DNA from: Bacteroidota bacterium
Lineage (GTDB): Bacteria > Bacteroidota > Bacteroidia > AKYH767-A > OLB10
DNA: 64,000 bases
NCBI GenBank assembly: GCA_016714535.1
Contig: JADKDR010000002.1
Location: 372,001 to 436,000, forward strand
Reading direction: 5' to 3'
The notes under the pieces were generated by a model. It worked only from the letters and a program-made list of their open reading frames with translations, ran no database searches and had not been told where the DNA came from. Below, one piece after another: positions 6,943 through 15,479 of the stretch (the stretch's first letter is position 1; every line of letters starts with the position of its first letter). The position numbers were made by a program, and so were the translations under genes.

Positions 6943-9345
6943 TTATGTATTTTTCTCACTCAAAACAATATTTTCAATCCCCTTTATCAAGGCATCCGGA
7001 TTAAATGAAATACTATCTATCCCTTCTTGCACTAAAAATTTTGCAAATGCGGGAATATCACTTGGTGCTTGTCCGCACAAGCCCACTTTAATGTTGTTGC
7101 GTTTTGCAGCTTGAATGGTTTCTTTTATCAAACCCTTCACTGCGGGATTTTCTTCGTTGAATAAATAACTAACCAAAGCTGAATCTCTGTCTAGCCCAAG
7201 TGTAAGTTGCGTTAAATCATTTGAGCCAATCGAAAACCCATCAAATAATTTTGCAAACTCATCTGCTAACAACACATTACTTGGAATTTCAATCATCACA
7301 TAAACTTCCAACCCATTTTCTTTTTGAGTTAGTCCGTTTTTAGCCATTTCAGCAATTACTTTTTCTCCTTCTTCTATCGTGCGACAAAACGGTATCATTA
7401 GTTTTACATTGGTCATGCCCATTTCATTACGCACTTTTTTCATTGCTTCACATTCCAATGCAAATCCTTTGCGATAAAAATCGCTATAGTAGCGAGAGGC
7501 ACCACGCAAACCAATCATTGGGTTTTCTTCATGCGGTTCAAAATATTTTCCACCAATCAGGTTTGCGTATTCATTGCTTTTAAAGTCACTCATTCGCACA
7601 ATTACATCTTTAGGGTAAAATGCTGCTGCAACAGTGGATACAGCCTCAACAAGTTTATGAACGAAATATTCTTTACCGGTGGAATAATCTTTTGTCAGTT
7701 CGTCTATTTCTACTTTTGTTTTTTCGTCTGTAATTTTTTCACGTTCAAGTAAAGCCAAAGGGTGTATACGAATACTGTTGCTGATGGCGAACTCTAAACG
7801 TAACAGTCCAACGCCCTGGTTTGGATAATTACTTAATTCAAAAGCGCGATCGGGGTCGGCAAGAATAAACATGGGTTTAGTTTCAGGCATTGGCAGCTGA
7901 CTGAAATCTTGCTCTTTAATATCCCATTTTAAAATACCATCATAAATATTTCCATCTTTTCCTTCGGCACACGAAACAGTAATCTCCTGTCCGTTTTTAA
8001 TTATTCCTGTAGCGTTACCGCAACCCACTATCGCCACCGTTCCAAGTTCTCTGGCGACAATTGCCGCATGGCTTGTTCTGCCACCTTTATTCGTAATAAT
8101 GGCTGCAGCCTTTTTCAATACAGGATCCCAGTCAGGATTGGTAATATCTGTAACTAATATTTCTCCTTTTTGCAACTGGTCACCATCTTGCGGATTCAGA
8201 ATAATTCGTGCTTTACCGGCAGCAATTTTATCGCCTAACGCAATTCCTGTTGTAAGGAGTTTTCCTTTTTCTTTGAGGGTAAATATTTCCCTTACTTGTT
8301 TTTTCTCTTTTCTGTGAACTGTTTCCGGTCTTGCTTGTACAATGTATAGTTGATTATTCAAGCCATCTTTGGCCCATTCAATATCCATTGCTTTTGCATA
8401 GTGTTGCTCAATTTTGAAACACCATTGAGCCAATTGAATGACTTCTTTTTTTGTAAGTGAAAATTCGTTTTGTTTTTTTGAAGGGGAATCAATATTTGCA
8501 ATCGTTTTTTCGGCAGATGCATTTTCTGCATTTTGAACATACAACATGGTATATTCTTTTCTTCCGCAATGGCTTTTTAAAATCGGATTTAATTTTTCAT
8601 CAAAAAGTGTTGGTTTAAAGACCAACCACTCATCGGGTGTTACTCTACCTTGAACAATATTTTCTCCCAGGCCCCAGCAACTATTAATAATAATACCGTT
8701 TTCAAATCCACTATCCGGGTCTATTGTAAATGCAACACCGGAAGATGCTTTATCGCTTCGCACCATTTGTTGCACACCAACTGAAATGGCAACATCTATT
8801 CCTGTAAAGCCCATGTCGTGACGGTATTTAATGGCGCGGTCGGTAAATAAAGAAGCATAGCAAAGATGAATGGCTTGCAACAACTGCTTTTCTCCGCTAA
8901 TGTTGAGAAACGATTCCATCCTTCCCGCAAAACTTGCAGTTGGCAAATCTTCGGCCGTAGCGCTACTGCGAACAGCTACATCTAAGTTTTTGATGCCACA
9001 ATTATCAGAAAGGGTTTGGTAAGCTTCATTAACAGCCTCTATAATTTCGTTTGGAAATGCTGCTGATAAAATTAATGCTCTTGATGTTTCTCCAATTGCA
9101 ATAAGGTTTGAAAAATTTTCCGTTTCTAATGAGAACAACAAATCATTTAGTTGCTGTTCGATGTTATTGTACTTGCGAAATAAGCGATACGCATCAGCAG
9201 TTAAGGCAAATCCATTGGGAATGCCAATGCCTTTCGGGTTAAGTTGATTGTACATTTCGCCAAGCGAAGCGTTCTTGCCTCCAACTTTGGCAATATCAGT
9301 AATGCTTATTTGGTTAAAAAACAATATCTGCTTTATGGGCTTCAT
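6943..9345 (-). CDS. ppsA: Phosphoenolpyruvate synthase
   Basis: An 800-residue protein of normal PpsA length (pyruvate + ATP + H2O to PEP + AMP + Pi). Domain order is ATP-grasp PPDK N-terminal domain (about 10-340, starting GGKNASLGEMYNQL), swivelling phosphohistidine domain with GGRTSHAAIVARELG (catalytic H426), and PEP/pyruvate-binding TIM barrel with IEIPSNVLLADEFAK, SIGSNDLTQLTLGLDRDS and GLCGQAPSD (active-site C757). All catalytic residues I can check are present. It feeds gluconeogenesis or regenerates PEP. Context: 15 bases upstream of an FNT channel and 30 bases downstream of an eRF1-like stress gene, so probably part of the island's operon and not housekeeping. Confidence 0.96.
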   Translation of the reverse strand: MKPIKQILFFNQISITDIAKVGGKNASLGEMYNQLNPKGIGIPNGFALTADAYRLFRKYNNIEQQLNDLLFSLETENFSNLIAIGETSRALILSAAFPNEIIEAVNEAYQTLSDNCGIKNLDVAVRSSATAEDLPTASFAGRMESFLNISGEKQLLQAIHLCYASLFTDRAIKYRHDMGFTGIDVAISVGVQQMVRSDKASSGVAFTIDPDSGFENGIIINSCWGLGENIVQGRVTPDEWLVFKPTLFDEKLNPILKSHCGRKEYTMLYVQNAENASAEKTIANIDSPSKKQNEFSLTKKEVIQLAQWCFKIEQHYAKAMDIEWAKDGLNNQLYIVQARPETVHRKEKKQVREIFTLKEKGKLLTTGIALGDKIAAGKARIILNPQDGDQLQKGEILVTDITNPDWDPVLKKAAAIITNKGGRTSHAAIVARELGTVAIVGCGNATGIIKNGQEITVSCAEGKDGNIYDGILKWDIKEQDFSQLPMPETKPMFILADPDRAFELSNYPNQGVGLLRLEFAISNSIRIHPLALLEREKITDEKTKVEIDELTKDYSTGKEYFVHKLVEAVSTVAAAFYPKDVIVRMSDFKSNEYANLIGGKYFEPHEENPMIGLRGASRYYSDFYRKGFALECEAMKKVRNEMGMTNVKLMIPFCRTIEEGEKVIAEMAKNGLTQKENGLEVYVMIEIPSNVLLADEFAKLFDGFSIGSNDLTQLTLGLDRDSALVSYLFNEENPAVKGLIKETIQAAKRNNIKVGLCGQAPSDIPAFAKFLVQEGIDSISFNPDALIKGIENIVLSEKNT

Positions 9346-9375
9346 TTATCATTTGAATTAGTGATACGAAAAATA

Positions 9376-9783
9376 TTAATCTTTAAAAAAATCTTTTACT
9401 CTTGCTACAACTTGATTATTAGTCATACTATCTGCCGTTTCAACAGATTTTAACTTAGATAATAAATGCTTATCTTCTTCAATTAATGTTTTTAATTTTA
9501 ATTTAATTTCTGCCGGACCAAAAATGTATAACTCATTATCACTCTTAATTTGTTCAATTACATTTTTTAGGAAACTATTAATCTGATGTTGTTTCCTTTC
9601 ATCAAACTTTTTTTCATTATTACTGTGTCTAATTCCGGTAAAGGTTCCTTTGTCTCCTTCACCAAGGTGATGGACACGATTTTCAATTTCAGATTGAATC
9701 TCAATCGTACTTTCTTTACCGTCTAATAGTTTTACAATTATTGCTTTTGAACTATCTATCCAAATTCCTGTTTGCTTTTCCAT
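9376..9783 (-). CDS. eRF1-like (baeRF-type) hypothetical protein
   Basis: A 135-residue soluble protein. It starts TGIWIDSSKAIIVKLLDGKE and contains ELYIFGPAEIKLKLKTLIEE, a layout seen in small Bacteroidota proteins related to the C-terminal, L7Ae-like domain of archaeo-eukaryotic release factor 1 (the bacterial aeRF group). Those proteins have been proposed to act on stalled or hibernating ribosomes, but function is unproven. Homologues often sit in hypoxia/universal-stress clusters. No signal peptide. It precedes ppsA with a 30-base gap. Family call is by resemblance only. Confidence 0.5.
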   Translation of the reverse strand: MEKQTGIWIDSSKAIIVKLLDGKESTIEIQSEIENRVHHLGEGDKGTFTGIRHSNNEKKFDERKQHQINSFLKNVIEQIKSDNELYIFGPAEIKLKLKTLIEEDKHLLSKLKSVETADSMTNNQVVARVKDFFKD

Positions 9784-9814
9784 TTTTTTCTGATTAATAT
9801 AATAATAATTTCAA

Positions 9815-10163
9815 TTATGCCCATATTTTTTTAAAAGTAATCATTGGAATACCTGAATGAAAATCCATTTGTCGGGTTAGGCTTTTTTTAAATAATTTTT
9901 CAAAAAATGTAAGTTCACAGGTAAGCATGGCTAACATATCTGCCTCAACATCTGCAATATATTCGGCAATTCCACTGATAACATCATCATTTATTACAAC
10001 CTTTAATTTAATTTTTAAGTAATTTTCATCAGAAATCAAATATGAGAAGTTCAAATCCGTTTTTGTGCTATTCTTTCAATTCATTAATCAGTTGAATACT
10101 ATCTGCCTCTGCATTACTTTTCATAGTTTCCTTTTCGTTTTTAAAATTGTATTCTATGAGTAG
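9815..10163 (-). pseudogene. Universal stress protein (UspA family), C-terminal part with frameshift
   Basis: The minus strand from an ATG at 10054 gives 79 residues with the UspA-domain ending: SGIAEYIADVEADMLAML, then FFEKLFKKSLTRQMDFHSGI and PMITFKK. Upstream, a shifted frame supplies the preceding helix (LLIEYNF, MKSNAEADSIQLINELK), and the two frames meet near 10085. Together they make the second half of a Usp domain; the N-terminal strand and nucleotide-binding start are not found in any frame further upstream. Universal stress proteins normally lead islands like this one. The fragment looks like a remnant of a two-domain Usp; the 79-codon frame alone is unlikely to fold. Confidence 0.62.
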
Positions 10164-10204
10164 GTAAAGTTAGATAAGGAAAATCTCAGAATATTGATAT
10201 TAGT

Positions 10205-10255
10205 CATAATAGCAGGTGATGCTTGTCACTATTATGGTAAAACCTTTGCTTGTCA
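10205..10255. promoter_or_regulatory. Inverted and direct repeats upstream of the stress island
   Basis: CATAATAG (10205-10212) and CTATTATG (10229-10236) form a perfect 8-base inverted repeat around a 16-base centre. TGCTTGTCA occurs twice in direct orientation at 10220-10228 and 10247-10255, 27 bases apart. Both lie just upstream of the first gene remnant of a 10-kb minus-strand run, where an operator would be expected. No canonical Fnr/Crp half-sites (TTGAT/ATCAA) are seen. The regulator is unknown. Confidence 0.4.
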
Positions 10256-10864
10256 TTTTGCAATAGCTTGATTTTTTCATACCCTGTATGTTGGTTTTTG
10301 CAGATGCGGTACCAGCTTTTTTATTATTCCTGCCAACGTTTTAAAAATCCTAAAATTTCAAATCATCATAAACTTATAAAAGTTAGCAAGAGAAATTATT
10401 TTCGTTTCGAAAAATGAGAATGACCGCTTACGGCATACTTTTAAACCCCTTCCATGCATACATAGCCATACTTTATTAATGCTTGATAAATTAATAGATC
10501 TAACTTTTGCCAAGATTGCTTTTTAGAAAAAAAATATCCGCAAGCAGAGTATTCTTGCAAGCCACTATTATCAATTGTTTTTCGCACCAATTATTAGTGT
10601 CATAGCTGATTAGAATAGCGCGCGAGATGTAAATTGCTGTATGTGCAGACATCATGAATTGAATGAGAAAATTACAAATTATGCTCGTATAATTTTAACC
10701 TTTAAAATTGTATGCCGCTCTCTGATACAAATGCACTTATATGCACCAAGGGCTGCAGCGCAAAATTGCTTGTATAGCTGAACACTAACTATACAATAAC
10801 TCCACTATGGTTGTTAGCGTCTCTTTACCATGTAGCTATATTGTTAGTGCATTAGCAAAGGCAA
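10256..10864. other. Spacer with no recognisable gene
   Basis: About 600 bases between the stress island and the CotH gene. Both strands are full of stops in every frame I read; no RNA gene, terminator with a T tract or mobile-element end was recognised. A few gtatagct/tagctata-like words recur near 10770-10840 but form no clear structure. Confidence 0.5.
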
Positions 10865-13204
10865 TTATTTTAGTATAATTATTTTTCTTGATATAATATC
10901 TTTCCCCCTTTCAAATTTCAAATTGTAAATACCCGATGAAAGTGTTTCGGTTTCAAGTTTAAGCGAGTTTTGTCCAGCACCTTGAATACCTTTGCTGTAT
11001 GCAACGACTTCGGTTCCTAAATAATTATAAAGTCTTAGCGATACATTCATTGCATGTGGTAATGAATAGTCAACAATAATATAATCATTTGCAGGATTAG
11101 GGTAGCAATTAAGTATGGTAGATAAACCTGCTTCTGTTACACTTGCACCAGTACAAAGTCCCAGGATATTTATATCAAGCCATTGCAGTCTGATGTTAAT
11201 CCATTTTTTAAGAGAATCTATTTCTCCAAAGTAGGTAGTGGCAAGCGGTCCAAAATCGGGTGCGGGTCCACTCTTACCTAGTATGGGCCATTTTTGAAAA
11301 TGCCTTGTCTGTGCATTTTCAACCTTTGTTTTCATACTATCAATGTATGCAAAAAGGTTGGCTGTATCAAGAATAGTTTGTCTATAATTTTCGTAAGTGC
11401 ACCGCAATTCGTTGCTGAAGGTACTATCTTGCAACAAACGCACATACCATCCGGTAGAGTAGTTATCAGTAAAGCAATCATTAATCTTATGCGCCCAGCC
11501 TGCGCCAGAGTATCCTTCAAAGTAGGTACAAACCCCTTCCATGTTTTTCCATGCCCAATCAAAATCCCAAACTGGTCCTGCTTTAAGTTTGCCTCCTTTT
11601 GAATATTTGTCCTTGTGAAAAAACACACTCTTCTTAAACCCATCGGCACTTCGGGCAACCTCATTTACTATGAAATAATCAATAAAAGATTTCATGTCCA
11701 TGTATTTTCTGTATCCGTTTATTGGGTCTGTAAAATTGGAACTATATAGTGCTGTTTCCAGGCTGTCAATAAAAGAGGCTATGTAGTTTTTCTGAATCTG
11801 GATAATAGCAAACTCATCAGGATATTCGTATACAAAGTGAACATCAAAACCTGGATGGTCAATGGGAGAATAATTAGAAAGAAAACTATTGTTGGCATTC
11901 CAATAATTTTGCTGAAGTATATAACCACCTGTAACATCATCGCCAATGGTATCGTTAACTGTTAATTTTGCAATATCAACTCGGTTACTATCCCGTTTAA
12001 TTTTTTCTCCTATCACATAAATTCCCTGATAGGCGCTGTCCAAAAGCACTTCACACAGCTGAGCACGCGGGCTGTAATTTCCCATGTCGCCAAAAAGCTT
12101 AAGCGACATTACGTTTTTAAAAAGTGTTCGGTCATTAAAATTAGATAGCAATACCCAATCGTTTTCAGCAGGCATTCCCAACATTGAAACATCATTATTT
12201 GCACCAAGCGAATCGCGAGTTTCAATGCTATATGGACGCTGAGGATAAGAGGCAGAGGTGAGTCCGCGAATTGAGATTCCAATATTTCCGGAGTATACAT
12301 TTGGACTATCGCTTACATAAGTCAGATTACCTGCGCCATTGTATTTAATATCCATCAGGCAATTCACTTTTGTGTTCTCCACTATGTTTTGCCCTAATGT
12401 GTTAATCATCACAACAGGAACTTCTGAGCTATCAAGTACTACCGTTTCAATATCTTTTACACAAAGTTTAAACGAACCTGTTCCACCGCCCCACTTCCAT
12501 ACTTGTATATAGATGGTTTGCCCGGGAGTTAGATTATATAAAAGCAAAAATGAATAATAGCCGTTGCCGCCATCATCATCACAACCTATAATTTGCGGAC
12601 TCGCGCAAGCGCTATCCGTCCAGGCAGCAATGCCCGTATCATTAATATTACCACTGTCCGTTTCGAAACTTAAATTTCCTGAAGCGGGAACTTGCATCAT
12701 AAACCAAATATCACCACCCATATAATTTCCACAATTTGGACTAAGCCCCGCACCCGGAAAACCGATATTGTTTGTAAAAATACATTGACCGGTATCAATT
12801 GGAATAGCTGTGCATGGGTGACTTCCCGGCAATAGTGGTGTATTGCAATTTCCTATTGATGAAAATACATGGCCTGTATCAGGAGTAGGCCCATCCTGAA
12901 AAACAATATTCCAGGATGAATCTTGCAATTCATATGAATTCTCATTCTCATACATACCGGCAGTGTATATTAAATCCAAACTATCGCCATTGCAAATAGA
13001 TATGGCAACCATGCTTCCAAAATTGCTTGCACTAAATGTTCCGTAGCTAAGATTATTGATAAACACTTCTAATGTTGCACCATTCCAGCCATCACCATAG
13101 CTGTCATGCATCACCAATTTGTAATTGCAACATTGTGCTTTTGTGTTTACACTTTGTATGCATAATATGAAAATTATCGTAAGTGTTAATAGTAGCCTAT
13201 TCAT
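10865..13204 (-). CDS. T9SS-exported CotH kinase family protein
   Basis: Starting at MNRLLLTLTIIFILCIQSV (13204) the protein is 779 residues with a signal peptide ending near TKAQ. An N-terminal beta domain contains MHDSYGDGWNGATLEVF, a module common on Bacteroidota secreted proteins, followed by a second beta module. The CotH domain follows, with GISIRGLTSASYPQRPYSIE, LLSNFNDRTLFKNVMS and the catalytic-type motif KAGPVWDFDWAWKN. CotH proteins are atypical kinases that phosphorylate protein (spore coat CotB/G in Bacillus). The end (NCYPNPANDYIIVDYSLP to GIYNLKFERGKDIISRKIII) is a type A T9SS sorting domain. The reading frame is open for another 118 codons upstream, but that part is a separate DUF1287 remnant. 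Confidence 0.85.
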   Translation of the reverse strand: MNRLLLTLTIIFILCIQSVNTKAQCCNYKLVMHDSYGDGWNGATLEVFINNLSYGTFSASNFGSMVAISICNGDSLDLIYTAGMYENENSYELQDSSWNIVFQDGPTPDTGHVFSSIGNCNTPLLPGSHPCTAIPIDTGQCIFTNNIGFPGAGLSPNCGNYMGGDIWFMMQVPASGNLSFETDSGNINDTGIAAWTDSACASPQIIGCDDDGGNGYYSFLLLYNLTPGQTIYIQVWKWGGGTGSFKLCVKDIETVVLDSSEVPVVMINTLGQNIVENTKVNCLMDIKYNGAGNLTYVSDSPNVYSGNIGISIRGLTSASYPQRPYSIETRDSLGANNDVSMLGMPAENDWVLLSNFNDRTLFKNVMSLKLFGDMGNYSPRAQLCEVLLDSAYQGIYVIGEKIKRDSNRVDIAKLTVNDTIGDDVTGGYILQQNYWNANNSFLSNYSPIDHPGFDVHFVYEYPDEFAIIQIQKNYIASFIDSLETALYSSNFTDPINGYRKYMDMKSFIDYFIVNEVARSADGFKKSVFFHKDKYSKGGKLKAGPVWDFDWAWKNMEGVCTYFEGYSGAGWAHKINDCFTDNYSTGWYVRLLQDSTFSNELRCTYENYRQTILDTANLFAYIDSMKTKVENAQTRHFQKWPILGKSGPAPDFGPLATTYFGEIDSLKKWINIRLQWLDINILGLCTGASVTEAGLSTILNCYPNPANDYIIVDYSLPHAMNVSLRLYNYLGTEVVAYSKGIQGAGQNSLKLETETLSSGIYNLKFERGKDIISRKIIILK

Positions 13205-13558
13205 TATTCTATTGTTTTTTTTCTTTTCATATCGGCAATAACCGATTATTTTATAATTAATAAAACAGTCTTCCAAAACTTGTCCTTTGCCAATGTTGTA
13301 AACAACAAGATGTCTTTGTTCATCTGAAGATTTCTTTTTCACAACGATTCCAATATGGGTAACTGAACCACCAAGATTCCAGCATACAATATCATCCGGC
13401 AAATAATCTTTGGGGTTGGTCGTATTAGGATTTGTTATACTGTGTCTCGAAAAAAATGTCATTAAGTTGAGAACTCGTCTATGGTCAATGTTTTTATCTG
13501 GCTTAGATAGTCCCCATTTTTTTTGAATATTTTGAAAAGTTAGATAACATGTCATCAT
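13205..13558 (-). pseudogene. DUF1287 family, C-terminal remnant running into the CotH gene
   Basis: About 118 codons in frame with, and directly upstream of, the CotH start. The text KKWGLSKPDKNIDHRRVLNL, then FFSRH, DYLPDDIVCWNLGGSVTHIG and IIGYCRY matches the C-terminal half of DUF1287 proteins (E. coli YijF type, NlpC/P60-like fold). The N-terminal half, with its signal peptide and CTDVV motif, is absent from the sequence upstream. The frame lacks its own stop: with one more A in the A8 run (T8 on the plus strand, 13215-13222) it would end at a TAG a few codons after CRY. So the DUF1287-CotH fusion is probably accidental. Confidence 0.72.
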
Positions 13559-13872
13559 GAACTTGCTTTTGTAAATATAGTCACCGACACTAAACCGATA
13601 CAGCAGGCAAAATTTTCAAGAAGATTTTTTTTCGCAACTTGACGGTTTGCAGCTAACAGTAGTTTGCGCTTGGAACACTCAATTGTCTTTAACCAAAAAT
13701 GTTTATTCAAAGATACTTTGGTTTTTAGTTAGCCGCAAATTAAATTTCACAAGGTTGCCTTATGTTTGCGCGCGAACGATGACCGATTCCGCACAATGGC
13801 CATTAAGTGTTGTCAGGTTTCAGAAAGGCGGCACACAGCGCGTTACGTTTAGTTATCTGTGTCAACATACAT
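13559..13872. other. Spacer with no recognisable gene
   Basis: About 310 bases between the DUF1287 remnant and the GDCCVxC lipoprotein. I looked for the missing N-terminal half of DUF1287 in all minus-strand frames and did not find it. No RNA, terminator or repeat recognised. Confidence 0.4.
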
Positions 13873-14202
13873 TTACTGCATGGAAGGGCATTGATATGTC
13901 CCGTGTGTACAAAAAACGCAACAGTCACCATCTTTTGGTCTCATTTCTTCACTGCACTTTTCGCAATTATATTTTATCGTACAAACGTCTGTTGGCATAA
14001 TCTCCATTTTTTTGTGGCCACATTTAGGACACGTTATTTCAGATTGCATTACAATTTTGCTGTCTGCGTTTATAGAATGGTTAGCACAACAAGAGTCCTT
14101 TGCATTATTATTGTCCGTTGTCATGGTGTCGTTTTTTGTTGGGCTCGAACAGCTTACAAGAACGAGTACCCAGATCATTATAGAAGACTGTTTTATTGAC
14201 AT
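13873..14202 (-). CDS. GDCCVxC-type putative metal-binding lipoprotein
   Basis: From MSIKQSSIMIWVLVLVSCSS the protein is 109 residues with a lipoprotein signal (VLVSCSS). After a short linker come ITCPKCGHKKMEIMPTDVC and YNCEKCSEEMRPKDG, then GDCCVFCTHGTYQCPSMQ. The CxxCG, CxxC and GDCCVxC motifs define a small cysteine-rich family (some members are selenoproteins) thought to bind heavy metals and often found with mercury or arsenic genes. None of those genes is nearby. The lipid anchor is unusual for a family normally seen as short soluble proteins. The 23 codons upstream of this Met look non-coding, hence the start at 14202. Confidence 0.78.
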   Translation of the reverse strand: MSIKQSSIMIWVLVLVSCSSPTKNDTMTTDNNNAKDSCCANHSINADSKIVMQSEITCPKCGHKKMEIMPTDVCTIKYNCEKCSEEMRPKDGDCCVFCTHGTYQCPSMQ

Positions 14203-14728
14203 TATGCCTTTTTGTATTACGTAAATATCTTGTTCTATTGACCGCCTAACGTCAGCCTGCAAAAAAAACAAAAAGCCTAAAACTGCACGTTAATAACATG
14301 TGGTAAAAATAAAAATCGCAACCGCACAATCACCCTGCCTTAACGAAAAGAAAGTAATAATACATCACAAACTTGCGGGCAGCATTAATCTAATAGAGAT
14401 ATCAAGTTTAGATTATAATATTGGAGCAGTAAATCTTGTATGCTTTATGGATGCCTTAATGTATAAAAATGAATATATGATTTATTCTTGTTTCGATACC
14501 CAATCAAAAATTTCGAGGTGTTAAAAACACCACAAAGCGTATATAGTCCTTGTTGTGTAACCAATATGGTCGACAAAATATTTCATAAGCTGTTTGTTTT
14601 ATGCCCTAACTGTTTGAGGTTTAGTCAATGGACGTAAAACGAAGCGCAGATGTATAATTAACCATTGAACTTCACTCGAAACAAGGCATCAGAATTTAAA
14701 AAGTATTACTACATTTTGCCAAATGACT
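14203..14728. other. Spacer, no supported gene
   Basis: A plus-strand frame of 74 codons (14300-14524) has no family resemblance, no clear ribosome-binding context and ordinary spacer composition, so I do not call it. The sequence just after the lipoprotein gene's start region includes cgcctaacgtcagcctgc (around 14242), which resembles integron-type core sites but has no clear partner. Confidence 0.35.
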
Positions 14729-15228
14729 TTAGTACGTAGGTTGTTTTTCCGATTGATTTTTAATCCAAGTCATTAATTCCTTTTTGCTTATTGCATCCCA
14801 GTATGAGTCAGGATTCTTTTTTTGTGATTTATTATCTGCCGGTTCTAAAATAATTAATTTCGTATTTTGATTCCGTACAATTTCCAATTCAGCTAAAAGC
14901 CAAACCATGTCAGGCGAATTTTTGTCAGACATAGTTTTGAGATGCCTTTTGAACCAATACTTTATGGCAGGTTCAATATTTGCTCTAACTGCATAGGTGG
15001 TATAAAATTTTATATTTCAGTTTTATTCGTAAATTATATTGGCAAAAAAAAATCTTTGCCAGGCATCAGCTTTCATGTCGCTTTTAATACTTTTTATTAA
15101 ATTGGTTTTTTGAAATTTACCATCAGCAATACTTTTGCTTAAATATTTTTATGTGCGTGTGTCAGCTGCATACATAAGCCATGAAGTAATTTTTTTGCTT
15201 AGGCTTCGTATCAAGATTTAAACCGGTA
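14729..15228 (-). pseudogene. Decayed gene of unknown family
   Basis: A 67-codon frame starting MSDKNSPDMVWLLAELEIVR and ending IKNQSEKQPTY continues upstream without a start as YTTYAVRANIEPAIKYWFKR. Before that, a different frame reads KYLSKSIADGKFQKTNLIKS and DMKADAWQRFFFCQYNLRIK, then GLNLDTKPKQKNYFMAYVCS further up, separated by stops or shifts. These protein-like blocks in order suggest a degraded gene of at least 160 codons. I do not recognise the family. The short 3' frame on its own is unlikely to be a real gene. Confidence 0.4.
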
Positions 15229-15479
15229 AAAATAATTATTGAAATTTCTATGCATAGGCACATGACTTAGCCATGGCATTTATATGGAATCTACTATCTT
15301 TACATTAAATTTGATGCTTTGCTTTCCATCATTATGATTAGAAACCAGAATAAAGCGACAAATACTTTTTTTCATCGATTCAATCAATCTATTCAACGGT
15401 AAAAAACATAGTTTTATCGAAAAACATCCCATTGCACCTCCTTTAAGTGAATATTTGCCCGTTCAAAAAACAAATTAAA

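Noticed and set aside
13647..14224. Overlapping plus-strand open frames of 70-130 codons
   Set aside because: They are antisense to the GDCCVxC lipoprotein or lie in spacer and resemble no protein.
14300..14524. A 74-codon plus-strand frame
   Set aside because: No signal, domain or neighbour context; composition like spacer.
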